NCBI GenBank assembly: GCA_029204225.1
Contig: CM055096.1
Coordinates: forward strand, 5,820,931 to 5,884,930
Length of the DNA stretch: 64,000 nucleotides
Origin: Diphasiastrum complanatum
Taxonomy: Eukaryota > Streptophyta > Lycopodiopsida > Lycopodiales > Lycopodiaceae
Reading direction: 5' to 3'
Position numbers and translations under genes: made by a program. Shown piece by piece: positions 45,043-56,559 of this stretch. The notes beneath the pieces were generated by a model that was not told where the DNA came from, searched no databases, and was given only the letters and a program-made list of their open reading frames with translations. How positions within the stretch are numbered: the stretch's first letter is position 1; each line of letters begins with the position of its first letter.

Positions 45043-45594
45043 TGTTAGCGGATTCCAGAGAATCCCCAAATGTCGAGCCAAGCTGAAGACATAGAGTATC
45101 TCTCACCCATGACCGAGGAGGTCTCAGAAGGAGAGGAGCAGAAGAAACTGAGGGCCGAGAAATTACTAGCTAGGATGACAGTGAAATATCTATGTGAGCC
45201 TACATGGTGTATCCCAGAGAAGGAACGACCATGTAGGAGCTAATAATATTTCCTAGGCATTGTAAATAAGTGTAGACCCCCTTAAATAATTTAGAGTGAG
45301 CCACCTTTTGATGGTGACCTCTAGTGGAAAGGCAATTTCCACATGTAATTTCTAATTTGGTGGAATTGCCACTTGGGCTCCACATGGGCAGCCCTTTTGA
45401 TTATTTAAGGGCCCCCTCTCTTGTGAGGGAGCTTTGAATGTATTGTCAAGTTCTCTTGAGTGAATAAAGAAGATCTTCCACGAGTTCTTGATGATTGTAA
45501 AGCTCCTTGTTCGTAGCAATGTTCTTGAGTGAAATTCCTATGAACATGTTTTGATTTTCTTTTGTGTTTGTGGATTAATTAGATTTCTTGCTTA
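45043..45594 (+). repeat. 3' LTR of the element without pol
   Basis: Begins TGTTAGCGGATTCCAGAG right after the polypurine tract. Homologous to 39235-39786. Similarity stops at TTTCTTGCTTA; what follows (to about 45,840) is not shared, so either the 5' copy lost its end or the LTR ends here. Confidence 0.85.
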
Positions 45595-45599
45595 CTCTC

Positions 45600-46485
45600 T
45601 TGTTTTTAGTTGTGGAGTAGATTTCATTTCTTGTTTGTGGATTAGCATTCAAGTAAATTAAATAGGCTGGATTTGTGATGTAGATCTTGCATATTCTCTT
45701 ACATTCTAGTTCTTGATTGTTCTTGGGCATTCCAAGCATCCAAAAATGGGTGTTTCTTGATTCTTGGGCTGCTAGAGTGCTGTTTTTCTACGCCTATGGC
45801 TGTGGTTGTGGTTGATGTTGTTGCTATGTTTGCACCGCAAATGGCCCTATAGTGCGGACAACCTACAATCTCCTGCAATCGTTAGTCCAATGATTACACA
45901 TATTGCATATGACACAATATCATGTGCCTTTAGGCCATGTCAATATAGACGCTTGGTAGCATTGTTATATTCGATATATTTGTAATTAAGAAAATTGTAT
46001 TTCAAGACGAAAATCATAATAGCACTAAATAGAAACCTTTGTGGCCAATTTTAGCAAAACTAGCTACTTTATAATTTAGAGCTGTGTTTTGTATCAAAAA
46101 AGACCTAGTGAAAAACACCAAAAAACAATGTTGATGTATGGTTTTCAGCCACGCACACCCACAACAGTAGGGTTTAAACAGGAAAAAGTTGAAGCAGCAA
46201 AAAACTTTTGTTTTTCATTGTAGTTTACCTTATATAAGTCCGTTCACTATGCATGATGGCCCTATGGAGGACACATGGGATGTTGGAAACCACGTAAACA
46301 AACATACCACAACTAGACAACCATATTTAAATTTTCAAAGTCCATATTGTTTGTTGTCAATTATTTCCAATATTTGACCATCACACTCATTGGAAGCTAC
46401 ATGCAACGCATCCAATGGCTCAGGTAACTCATCCTATGACATTGGAAAAGGTCTAATAGAGAACTACATGCATGTCTATGAGTTT
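45600..46485. other. Intergenic stretch
   Basis: T-rich sequence after the LTR with no gene that I can support. Confidence 0.4.

Positions 46486-46487
<2 letters not shown>

Positions 46488-46574
<87 letters not shown>
46488..46574. repeat. (GA)n microsatellite
   Basis: About 43 uninterrupted GA units, the longest dinucleotide run in the window. Confidence 0.95.
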
Positions 46575-46576
<2 letters not shown>

Positions 46577-47079
46577 ATTTTCAACCTCGTAAAAATATTA
46601 TCTCACATGGTTTCTTTCAAAACCACCCATCCACATGAATTGTAGGCATCAGCTATCAGAGAATCAGGTCGGCTCCAGTCACTAAAGCCAGCTAGCGCTC
46701 AAAAAACACGAATACGGCAGAAAGCCAGGTTATATGCGGCGATGCGGTGCGTTGTCTAGTGGTAGGAGGGCTAGATGAAGAGGGGGCTACGCCATGCATG
46801 CATTTGTTGGCCGTTCTGTCAATAACTGTGGGTTGGGTGGAGATGGATGCGATAGGAGGGTACAAGTTAGTGTGTGAAACAGTGGCAGAAAGAACGGTGG
46901 AGCGGTTAAACCTGCGAACCTTCTCTTTGAGAAGCGCATAGGCAAAGTTACACAGTAGTGGTCCTGCTGCGATGCGGTCGTGCGTGTTAGGTTTGATGGC
47001 GATGGAAAGCTCGTGCATGAGGAAGGTATGCTAGTTGTATGGCACCACGTAGCCAAACCTTCAACAATGTTTGTCTACA

Positions 47080-47530
47080 CACTAAAGGAAACTGATTTCG
47101 TTCGCAAATGCTTTCGCTTCGTTTCGCTCTGTGTTTCGCTTCGCTTCGCTTTGCGATCACTTGGCTATAAGCGTAAATCAAATTCAGAGGCTCACTTAAG
47201 TTTCGCTAAGTTTCGTTCTGTTTCGTTTCCACTCGTTTCGTCTCGTTACAGAGCTTGATTGATCTTTTCGCGAATGCTTTCGTTTCGTTTCGCGATCTCT
47301 ATACTTCCAGCATGAATCAATGTGAAAGCTCGCAACAAGCCTCGAGAAATTGGGCCAGAGCACCACTTGGATGCTTTGCAAGTTTCACTTCGCTTCGCTT
47401 TCATTTAGATTTCGTCTCGTTTCGTTTTGTTGTGTTATAGAGCCTGATTGATCCAACACGAATTATTCTCGAACAGAAATAATTCGAGTTTCGAGAAAGT
47501 TTTGCGAATCGTTCGAGAGACCCTTTATCA
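47080..47530. repeat. TTTCG-rich duplicated segment
   Basis: The pentamer TTTCG and close variants (TTCGC, TTCGT) recur tens of times. Two larger units can be seen: each has AATGCTTTCG(C/T)TTCGTTTCG and ends AGAGC(T/C)TGATTGATC (47249-47264 and 47438-47453). So roughly 190 bp is tandemly duplicated with much divergence. The same TTTCG idiom occurs, inverted, at 62.8-63.0 kb. Confidence 0.65.
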
Positions 47531-47594
47531 GTTTGTCACCAGAGTTTTAACTGAAATTTGTATTTTCTGAGCGCATTTTTCGCATCAACATCTA

Positions 47595-48640
47595 TTTCAA
47601 GTCAGTGTAGCAATCCTTCATTATCATCACCTTATATGTGGATGATACGTTGCTTTTCAGAAACAATACCAATTTGGTCAAGGATTCTAAGTAGATGTTG
47701 TTCTCAGAGTTCGACATGACTGATCTGGACGAAGTTCACTTCTGTCTGGGCATTCAGATTCACAGAGACAAAGCGAGATGACTGATCTACATCACTCAAC
47801 AAAGGTATCTTCACAATGTTCTTAATAGATACAATCTAATGAATTGTAAGTTAGCTCACTCACTGATGGATCCAGGCCTGCATTTGTCAAATGACCAATG
47901 TCCCCAGACCAAGCAGGAAGAGGAACAAACGAGAGAGTATCATTATCGATTGATACTTGGATCTCTCATGTACGCAATGGTCTGTACAAGACCAGACATC
48001 TCTTTTGCAATAAGCTCACTCAGCCAATATATGGCTAATCCTGGCATTACCCATTGAAAGACTCTCATAAGAGTCATGAGGTATATTCGAGCTACCATGG
48101 ACTAGTGCATCTGCTATGGAGATGTCAGCAACGACAATCTTCATCAGCTCAGTGGATATTCTGATGCAAGCTGGGGAGGAGATGTAGACAATCGTAAGTC
48201 CACATTGGATTTACATTCTTCTTCAACGACGGTCTCATCTCATGGAACAGTTGTAAGCAAACCTCTATCCCTCTTTCTTCTACATAAGCAGAATACATTG
48301 CTGCTTCTCAATCTATTAAAGAAACGTTTTGGTTGAGAAATTTACTGTCAGACATTAACTTGTATCAGTACAACCCCACAATTTTATTCTGTGATAATCA
48401 GAGTGCTATTGCCTTATCGACCAACCCTAAATTTCACTCTAGGAGTAAGCACATTGAAATCAGATATCACTACATCAAGGGCAAGGTTCTCAACAAGGAA
48501 GTGAGCTTAACGTACTGTAGAACGCAAGACATGGTTGCAGATATATTCACGAAGGCATTAAGTGTTAATGCACACAACGAATTTTGTGCATTGCTTAGTC
48601 TAAAGATCAAGGCATTCACGGATCCAGATTAAAAGGGGGA
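47595..48640 (+). pseudogene. Ty1/copia RT-RNase H 3' end
   Basis: Begins inside RT at LYVDDTLLFRNN (catalytic YVDD), then FDMTDLDEVHFCLGIQIHRD, LIYITQQRYLHNVLNRY, RLILGSLMYAMVCTRPDISF and GYSDASWGGDVDNRKST (RNase H first Asp). After a frameshift and stop come LFCDNQSAIALSTNPKFHSR, RYHYIKGKVL and DMVADIFTKALS. A polypurine tract AAAAGGGGGAG lies at 48632-48642. About five stops or shifts. Everything upstream of the YVDD is absent: the element abuts the TTTCG-rich segment. Confidence 0.85.
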
Positions 48641-48642
48641 GT

Positions 48643-49300
48643 ATTGGATTTATCTCCTCTACTCTCCTAAATCTTATTTTAATTTGCCTCCATTCATGCT
48701 GCATTTTTACTCATGTTGTCGCACAGTCTACATATTTATATGTAAAAAAAAAAAAAAACAGGCGGAAAACGCGACTGTCTGCATAAATACAAGTAAATTT
48801 CCACAAGCGAAAAAGGCGAAAAACACGACAGTGCTTTTACACGTGATTTGTGACAAGCGAAAAAAGACGACACTGCCTTACAAAATGCCGAAGGTGCCCT
48901 TACAAAAAAAAGAAGGCACTTTGTAAATTAAATCTTGAGGCATTTGTCAGAGTGTCGCATTTTTCGCATTTTCACCAACATTCATTTCAGCAAAGGTTGA
49001 TGTCGCGGCCTTTTCACGCTCATCTCATGCAACTGTGCTAACAAATTTGACAACAACAACAGCCATCCACGATCTCTTACAGATAGCACACCCACTTTGT
49101 ACTTTCTTCATCTGCACACCTGCAAAATTGTGTATATATATTAAATATCATAGCTTTGTAGAGCACGCGGTTTCGTTCGCTATTGTCTTATGCTCAACAA
49201 CATTATTGACCTGTATATTTTGTTATGCTGAATCTGATAACAACTCTGTTTGTTCTCTCCAAAGGCATGAAAAAAAATCATTTTTCTTAAAGGTATCAAG
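48643..49300 (+). repeat. Probable LTR start of the copia element, right end not found
   Basis: Directly after the polypurine tract the sequence reads TATTGGATTTATCTCC. Repeated CGAAAAAGGCGAAAAACACG-like motifs occur between 48,760 and 48,880. The matching 5' LTR is not in the window, so the length cannot be set. Confidence 0.35.
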
Positions 49301-49326
49301 GGAGCAACTCTATGGACAATTAAATC

Positions 49327-49538
49327 TTACTGAATTGCTGATAAGGAAAATAAAAAATGACCTTCAGCCGCTGTCTTAAGTTTGTTACAGAAGTACACGT
49401 CACAAAAATGACAAAAAATGCCTTCACACATGCACGAAGAAAATGCTCTGAACACCCTACACTTGATGCATGGCTTTTGATCTTCTAAATGGCTAAGGTT
49501 AACCTCCAACATGCTGCTTCCATTAGCAAAAAGTCCAG
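49327..49538 (-). pseudogene. Cys-rich exon-like block
   Basis: After a good acceptor (TTGATTACTTTCAG) the minus strand reads AGLFANGSSMLEVNLSHLED and then CIKCRVFRAFSSCMC, CHFC and YFC, giving C-x2-C-x8-C-x-C-x4-C-x2-C-x4-C. This spacing suggests zinc binding, but I know no family with it. No clear donor is seen. Confidence 0.3.
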
Positions 49539-50454
49539 CTGAAAGTAATCAAGAATCAATGGCATACATAACATTTCTGAAATATTGCACTTTTATGACA
49601 ATTGTCGACAACTTTTTTCTGAAACTGCGTATAGAGGCTTAAGCCTACTGGTTCTGACTTAAGTTCATCACCAACCAAAGGTTAAAACACTCCTATAACA
49701 ATGCACAGTGCCATTGTGTCTCAATTGAACAGAAACAAGTTATGAAAGCAAAAAACCTTGATATTTTTACTTCACAAAATCTTAATTTTTCGAAGGAAAT
49801 GACGCGTAACGTGCATGCAATCATCAAAGAACAGATTGGACGCTTACAGAAGTTCAAAAATACATCAATTGTGCTTGGTTTGCTAAACCTTCATTTCCAT
49901 TATTTTTGGTTCAAAAATCACAAAATAAAATATTTTAGTTCACATATGGTGTGCACCAACCATTATCGTTGTAGATATTCAACACCTAGCAAAAAATGAC
50001 AATGGAAACACTTAGCCTATCTTGCATACAGCAAAATCCAACAAATCAGAAGCATACCAGATAGCTGTGTGTTCAAGTGACAGTAAACACGCTGATGTCT
50101 ACAAGTTAAGGGATGAGCTGTTGAGAATGCCCTAACCTAGAAAGTGCTAGTTCTTATGTGCAAGGAAAGTTGGGCTGTGGAGTAACCTAGCAGGATTCTC
50201 ACTAACTTTAAGGTTGTACATGGGCTGTGTTCAACTATGTTGCTGATCCAAAGGCTCGATAGCAATTGGCTTAAATTGTGAACTATTTGTAAGTATTGAG
50301 TATTCAATTTATTCTCTCAATTTGAGCTCAATTTATTCTCTCAATTTGAGGAGCTTGGTGTTTTTTATTCAGCATGCCAATTCAAGAGACACGTAGTTTT
50401 TTTATTGGAAGAAAGATTGATTAGGTTTCCAGGAAAACCAAGCAATCTTGCTGT

Positions 50455-50626
50455 TTAGGTCACTACTCTTAGGGCGGGTTCAAAAACAAGTGGGAGATCC
50501 GACCAAAAGAAGCCTGGAACTGACAAGCCATCCCTCATTTTACAAAGTGTAGGCTTTGCTTCAAAACCCATACAAGCCCCTAAAACTTCATCAATGCCCT
50601 TTAATAATAACTCTTGTGAAGTGAAG
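50455..50626 (-). pseudogene. Possible terminal exon of an unidentified gene
   Basis: A run of T ending in TTTAG precedes QELLLKGIDEVLGACMGFEA, then KPTLCKMRDGLSVPGFFW and a stop after RVVT. Codon content looks protein-like, but I cannot match a family. It may belong with the exon at 51758-51974. Confidence 0.3.
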
Positions 50627-51531
50627 CTAAAAAAAAAACGTAGCATAACCACCACAATCCAGGTCCTAGAACTGGGACACTTCTGGTGCAACTGCAAATA
50701 GATAGCTTCAGATAGTAAGAAACAGCAAGGCACTGGCTTGAAGGAGCAGCACTGGGACATGTACCTGATTACAGTCAGGCCATATGGTTGGAGAATCTAG
50801 GCTGGGCCCGAAGAAGCTGGAGCATAGAAGGTAGCCTAATCAAGACAAATGCAGGGGATTGCACACTCGATTTAGGGGCAAGGCTAGGTGTGTATCCTGA
50901 TTGAGGGAGAGTTCTTGATCGAGAAGATTATGAGATCTTATCAAAAGGAGAGGCTGCATAGATATGTGTTGCCTATGATTTAAATGTGTCAAGCTTGTGT
51001 CTTACAAGTTGTCCTGCATAGACTTTCATCGTAATTTCCATTCCCTCAAGGGGCAGAAGGATCACTGAATGGGCCCTTCCGCCACATCACCTAATTTCTA
51101 AAGTGAATGTACAAGCAAAATCCCAAGAATCATATACACAAGACTTTGATACAAGCAAACATGAAACAATTTCTTTCTGTCTGAAACCAGGGTAAAGTTA
51201 GGAGTTAGGACTCATGCTGAAATTTAAGTGCCTCTTCCTATTTTCTTGACAAAATCTGGCTTGTATGCATCTATAAGCCGAAAGTATTAACCTGTGAATA
51301 AAAGTATCAAAATTGGTGACACTGGATGATTAAACATTCGAGAATGGTCTATATATCCATTCATTCGTGTGGTCTGTTCATCTGAAATGCCTGCTACTGA
51401 TAAGTAGTACATGAAAATAGTGTGCCGCTCTCCCAAAAATTAACTGAATTCCCCGTAAGCCTCTAGGATCGAAGGGTTCAAAGCAAACTTCAAGTTTTAA
51501 ATTGTCATTCTAAATTTTCGATTGATTGGCT

Positions 51532-51974
51532 AATTCAGTCAGATCGATTCTGGACTAAGCTATCAGCATCTACCTGCAAGAAGACAGGCAAATCTTCAGA
51601 CTAAGTGTATTGCTTAGAGCAGTAATGTGGCAGTATTGAAACATTAATAGGTTGACCATAACCACTAGGAAATGTTTTTAACTTTTAATGAGTGAACCCT
51701 GCCACTTTTCTAAGAAGGAAATATAAAGACAATCAGCAATAATAATAACACTCTTACCTTCAGTGGTGAGCCTGCTTTTGTTGTTGTAGTTTGTTCCAAA
51801 GGAGGAATACACCCTCGAGGAGCCAATGAAATAGAATGCGACTCGGATGAAAGCCAACCCAACAAATCAGAAACTGCCCGACAGTATCCACGATGTTCAA
51901 AGCGCTTTTTTGTCTTGATGATTGTTTTAGCATGCTGAACGAGGCTTACCAAATCTGGGTACCTTCTCCGGGTT
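51532..51974 (-). CDS. Unidentified gene, one clear exon and a possible last exon
   Basis: Exon 51758-51974 (acceptor TTGCTGTAG, donor CTGAAG|GTAAGAG) reads RTRRRYPDLVSLVQHAKTII, then RGYCRAVSDLLGWLSSES and RGCIPPLEQ. It is open throughout with both splice sites in consensus. A following acceptor CTTCTTGCAG (ending at 51574) gives VDADSLVQNRSD and a stop at about 51,535, in the same phase. Upstream exons were not found; a MITE sits at 52.2-52.96 kb where an intron might be. Function unknown. Confidence 0.4.
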
Positions 51975-52213
51975 CTACAGCAAGTTCAATATATGGATCA
52001 AGAATGTTATTATAGAAAAATGTGAAGAATCTACTATCCATCATTGAAACTTACAGCTAACCATCCTGGGATTCAAAAAAGAATATTGTATAAACTGAGA
52101 TGAAAAATCTACATAAATGAAAGCTTGCAATAGGCAAAGGGACCGATTGCAAAACTCTTTGAAGGAGTCACCAATGTGATTGTTTACATAGACAATAGAA
52201 CACTACCTCGACC

Positions 52214-52955
52214 CAAGGTTGCAGTCTGCGTTCCGGAACGCGATCCGGGATTTCTTATTAGGGTTTCCCGGAACGCAATTTTTTTTTGTTTTTTTGTATA
52301 GTTGCCAATATGGGTATCATGTGAAAGGATGTTAAAAAAGCAATTGTTATGCAGATCTGTTGCTTGGTTTCAGATGGCTGCGGGCTACATTGATTAGAAA
52401 TCTGGACATCAGTAGATGGTTTAAAAAACTGGCTGCATTTTCATATGGTTTCAGAAATTTGGACTGTGTAGTTTGCCGACTGTTTCGGGTGCGAAACACC
52501 AAAAAGTGTGTTTTCACTCAGGGAGTTGGAAGGACAAAGCATGAAGAGGCCTTCCCGTGGGGGCCGGGGTCTACCGGCAGCCCCCAGACCCCGCCGTTGG
52601 GGGGCGTTGCCCCCCAAACCCCCCACCGGGAGGCTACCGCCTCCCGGACCCCCTGTTTCAGCTATTCCAAAAGAAGTATACAATTCCCGCCAATCTAAGG
52701 AAGGCTCCTTCTAACTCTTTCTATCATTTTCTAACAAAAAACGGAATCAGTAGATCTGCAAACCATTGGCATCAGAACACCATTCAAAACTGATTTAGTT
52801 AGTATTAAGCTCAAAAAAAAAAAAAATTTGGCCATTACTCCTTTTTCCACCAAAAAAAAAAAAAACAAATTGCGATCCGGGTCGCGGATCGCTGACGTTC
52901 CGGATCGCAAGATCCGGAACGTTTTTGCAGTGGATCGCGATCCGCTGCAACACAG
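52214..52955. mobile_element. hAT-like MITE with 8-bp target duplication
   Basis: Flanked by CCTCGACC (52206-52213) and CCTCGACT (52956-52963), 7 of 8 identical, the target size of the hAT superfamily. Ends are CAAGGTTGCAG and, inverted, CTGTGTTGCAG. Subterminal regions are rich in GTTCCGGAACGCGATCC-type motifs on both sides. The centre holds GC-rich short hairpins such as GGGGGGCGTTGCCCCCC and GGGAGGCTACCGCCTCCC. There is no transposase reading frame. Confidence 0.7.
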
Positions 52956-53689
52956 CCTCGACTTGATAATTTAAATAAACGAGGATAGAAACATCAGATA
53001 TATATGTATAAGCTGTTTCTTCTCTTCTTAATAGACATAAGCACTACTTCAACTGATGTGCTTGGAGCCATGGATTTCTCAACTTTGGACTCACAACATA
53101 GGTCAGCGGACATTGTGAGGACTCCCTTGATCAATCGTAGAAAAGATCCACTTTAGCAACACCCTCCAGGCCTTTGTTAGTACATATGCATTTCTCTATT
53201 GTGTGTTTTGTATGTGTGATGTTTGGTATCAACACAGTTTTCTGGCATAAAGAAGTTGGGATCACATTCCATAGAGTATAGATCCATCCTCACTGAGGGT
53301 ACTAGAACTCTTCTCAATTAGATCAATGCTTTTGGGAGAAACCCCGATGTTCACCTTTTGCTTCCAACTTTCACTATTGTGGTCATATTTTCAATCTGAC
53401 TGGATCTTTGGATGTGTCTCTTCAAAAGAGTGAAGATCATGTCAAAATTTGTTCAGATTGGGGTCCAAAAAGTAGACACCACAAATCCCGAATTTCCCAG
53501 TTTCTAGCATGATCAGTTTCATACCTTTTTGTAGACTTCTTCATAATGTTCTCCCTATAATGGGGCACTTCTAATGCACTTCACAGCTCATCATTTGGAT
53601 CACTAAAAAGGAACTTTGAGATTTTCCAATTTTCAAGTTTATGGCACTTCATGTTTTTCTTATTCTTTTGTCTCCTTGTCAAGACGACT

Positions 53690-53880
53690 ATGTTTGGAGA
53701 TGAGTTCTGGACACGCGCATCAGAGCTTATTGAGGTGCTAAGGCCTGTTTTTTGTGTGCTGTGCCTAGTAGACCGAGAGGGGTGCAATTTCGGTCTCATA
53801 TACGAGTTTATGGACCACATTGGAGAGGCGCTGACCAGATCCTGCTTGGACGAGGCCAGGTACAATTCCTATCCCTTGTC
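53690..53880 (+). pseudogene. hAT transposase-like remnant
   Basis: The plus strand reads DEFWTRASELIEVLRPVFCV, then CLVDREGCNFGLIYEFMDHI and GEALTRSCLDEARY. This resembles the plant hAT block FW-x6-K-x3-P-L-V-x-VLR-x-VD-x5-MGY-x-YE-x-MD-x-A-K-E. The flanking dimerisation domain and catalytic residues were not found. It is 0.7 kb from the MITE but outside it. Confidence 0.45.
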
Positions 53881-53979
53881 CGTGCTATGTTTCCATTTCA
53901 TCTTGTAATTTCATATGAGAAACGACTAATGACTGTAATGTGCCTTATGTTGTTGCGTGTTGCAGGAGGCAGGAGCTGC

Positions 53980-56080
53980 TAGATATTTGGTAGCAGAGGT
54001 GGGACTACTGCCACAGGCCCATCCATGTAGCCCACATGTTGCACCACTTGTGGCGCACCACCAGACGATCGTCCTCTCGCAGGAGCTCCACAGAGGATGG
54101 CTGGAGTATACAGAGTGAGTCTATCCAGGGCCAGGTATGACATACCAATTTTCAGGCTTCTTACCTTATTGATACTCATGCACAAGATCATTTGCAACAC
54201 ATCCAGCAATCATATAAAACTGCTAATGATCAGCTTCACCACTTTCTGTCAACTTTGTCAAGAGTGAAGATGTCAACTTGCCTCTCAATTTTGCTACGTA
54301 AGCCCGATGGAGACAAAAGCTTGTTGCTAGATATTATGGTTCATTCTACATTTTTTTAAAGCTTAGCCCTCTCACTTGTAGTCTGCAACTAGCCTGTAAC
54401 ATTTTTCACATTAGCCTTTTATGTGCTTCCCTTTATCCAAGAAAACCTTATGATGCCAAATTTTCATCTGATTCCAAGCTTTTTATTTTCTTGCCAACTC
54501 CTATACTACATGTATGCATTCAACAATGCCGCCATCGCAAGATAGGGTAGACTCTGGTCCCCTGGGATGGTAGGCCTTTGTTACAAGAACGTGCCAGTTC
54601 TCTTCATGTTGCCCCTCAAAATCATCGCTCTTTATCTTTTATCAATTGATTCGACGAAGTTTCGGTCAACAATACTACTGCACCACTCTATATTGTTACT
54701 TATTAAGTTAACCACCAATGTTTTCTTTGAGGTTTCTAATACAATCAAGTTCCTGTTTCCACACAAACAAAACGTTGTCAATGGTTTCCTTTTACTAAAC
54801 TAATGGATATGACGAATATGTGCCAAACTCCTATTGCATGGGACCAAGTGAATCCTAGGACTAAGTGAAACCTTTATATGGGTTGCATGAGACTAAGAAA
54901 ATTCCATGATTAAGGGAATCTTCTTGTTATTAAAAGAGTTGCAAATTTCACATGTGCCTCGAAGTATGCAAACTTAAAGTTGCTATTTAGTAGTAAGTTT
55001 TACTTTCAGTATAATCCATGTTCTCTCGTAGCCCACATTAAGTGCAATGTTTTTGTGTGGGAGTGTTAAGGACATACAATACTATTGAAATATAGGGTCC
55101 ACTCTTTATGCGTTCTAAAAGCACCTAGCAAGTGAGTGCATTGTTTCCCTCCAAAAGCACTGCCTCCAATACTTCTCAAACTTAGCATTAGGGTTTCCTT
55201 TAAGGTTCCCCAAAAGACTATAAACAGAGGTTAAAGACACTCATTGTGTAGCTTTTGATTGTTAAGATGCTTTGAGCTCTTCACGGGAGAACTTAACTAC
55301 ATTACTTTTGGAGCTTTGTCCATAGTTGTCAAGCATTTTATAAGGCAACAAGGTTGCAATAGCATCTAATCAAACATCTTCTTGAATGGAATACAAAAGA
55401 CAACTAGCATAGGGATGATGCGAGCATGCATGCTCCACAGTTTACTTTTTGGCATGCTCAACTAGCTGACTACTTTTGCCATTGCCCAACAGAGTTGAAG
55501 ATTCAATGTCAAAGTCTAGTCTTGATCAAACCTAGATGAGAAGCTTTTCTACAACTCTGAGAACAAAATTCTATAGCAGAGGAGGAACCCAATGCCACCA
55601 TGGTCCATGTCAGTGAGCAAATCTTATTTGAACGCTCAGTAACAAGACTAAAAGAGAGATTATAATGAGGCCTACATATATCGATGTTACTTCTAGGATA
55701 ATAACCAATAATACAAATGAGACGTGCAATCTTCAACCCTCTGGAGCCCAACCATATAGTCTTCAACCATCAACTTCATTATGCATAGCATGGACCAAAT
55801 GTTATGACACCCCCAATCACAAAATCAGCACCCTAAAGTAGGTGTAGGTCACATGTATAACAAGGTCTCCACCATTGTGTTTCAGCTTGCTTATCTTCCT
55901 TACATGCAACTAACGTTTTGGCATTTATTCGCTAGTTCCTCTTTTTCCTCATGGTGCATACGGTTACATCCTATAAGAATAGAAGATTGACCACACACAA
56001 GTGATAAGCAACAATCAACTTCTACAAAGCTCAAAGACAATCATGTTAGCTGTGAAGGAGGCAATAGTTCCTTAGAGAAT
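53980..56080. other. Gene-free stretch
   Basis: No supported gene. Mixed composition with many stops in every frame. Confidence 0.4.
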
Positions 56081-56162
56081 CTACATGGCTAGTACTTACC
56101 ACTTACTACTACCACTTTATATTTGGCATAATCATGACAAAGTCAACGAGAAGAATTCTGAG

Positions 56163-56346
56163 GAAAGGATAGATATGCTCCAAAAAGCTTGTGGAGAGCT
56201 CAATTTTGAAAATGATGAGAGAGAGAGAGAGAGAGAGAGAGCGAAGAACAAGAAAGCTTTATTGGATACGCTCCAAAAAGCTTGTGGAGAGCTCAATTTT
56301 GAAAATGATGAGAGAGAGAGAGAGAGAGGAACAAGAAAGCTTTATT
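56163..56346. repeat. Tandem duplication carrying (GA)n
   Basis: The block GCTCCAAAAAGCTTGTGGAG...AATGATGAGAGAG...AAGAAAGCTTTATT occurs at about 56176-56262 and about 56270-56346. The two copies differ mainly in GA-run length. Confidence 0.85.
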
Positions 56347-56559
56347 AATGTCTTTTCCATGCCAAAAGGCATATAGGACTAGTAAATGTACACGTCAAGT
56401 ATGTGGTAACAGTGGGAGCGTATGAAATGTCTTTGAGACAGTAATGAAAACAACATATCTAAATACTCTAAACTGAAATTCATACGATGAAATATGTAGG
56501 CGCATAGATACAACTACATGTCAAGAATGAGGTATAGCACTATCATCATGTCCTGTCCT

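Larger units (their letters stand above)
39235..45594 (+). mobile_element. Paired-LTR element without visible RT or integrase (LARD-like)
   Basis: Two 552-bp LTRs in direct orientation enclose 5.3 kb. A polypurine tract AGGGGTGGATAA lies directly before the 3' LTR start at 45043. The interior has a tandem-repeat leader (40.1-40.35 kb), degenerate ACCGCA-type short repeats (40.44-40.87 kb) and a series of decayed plus-strand ORFs (41.44-44.89 kb). I found no aspartic protease, YxDD, DD35E or RNase H motif in any frame. It fits a large non-autonomous LTR derivative that carries its own coding sequence, or an autonomous element whose pol was deleted. Stops within the ORFs are mostly TAG at places where CAG is expected, or TGA for CGA. 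Confidence 0.75.

Noticed and set aside
53651-53908. A complete host gene at 53.65-53.9 kb
   Set aside because: Only a short block matches, and it resembles hAT transposase; no start, no supported exon continuation.
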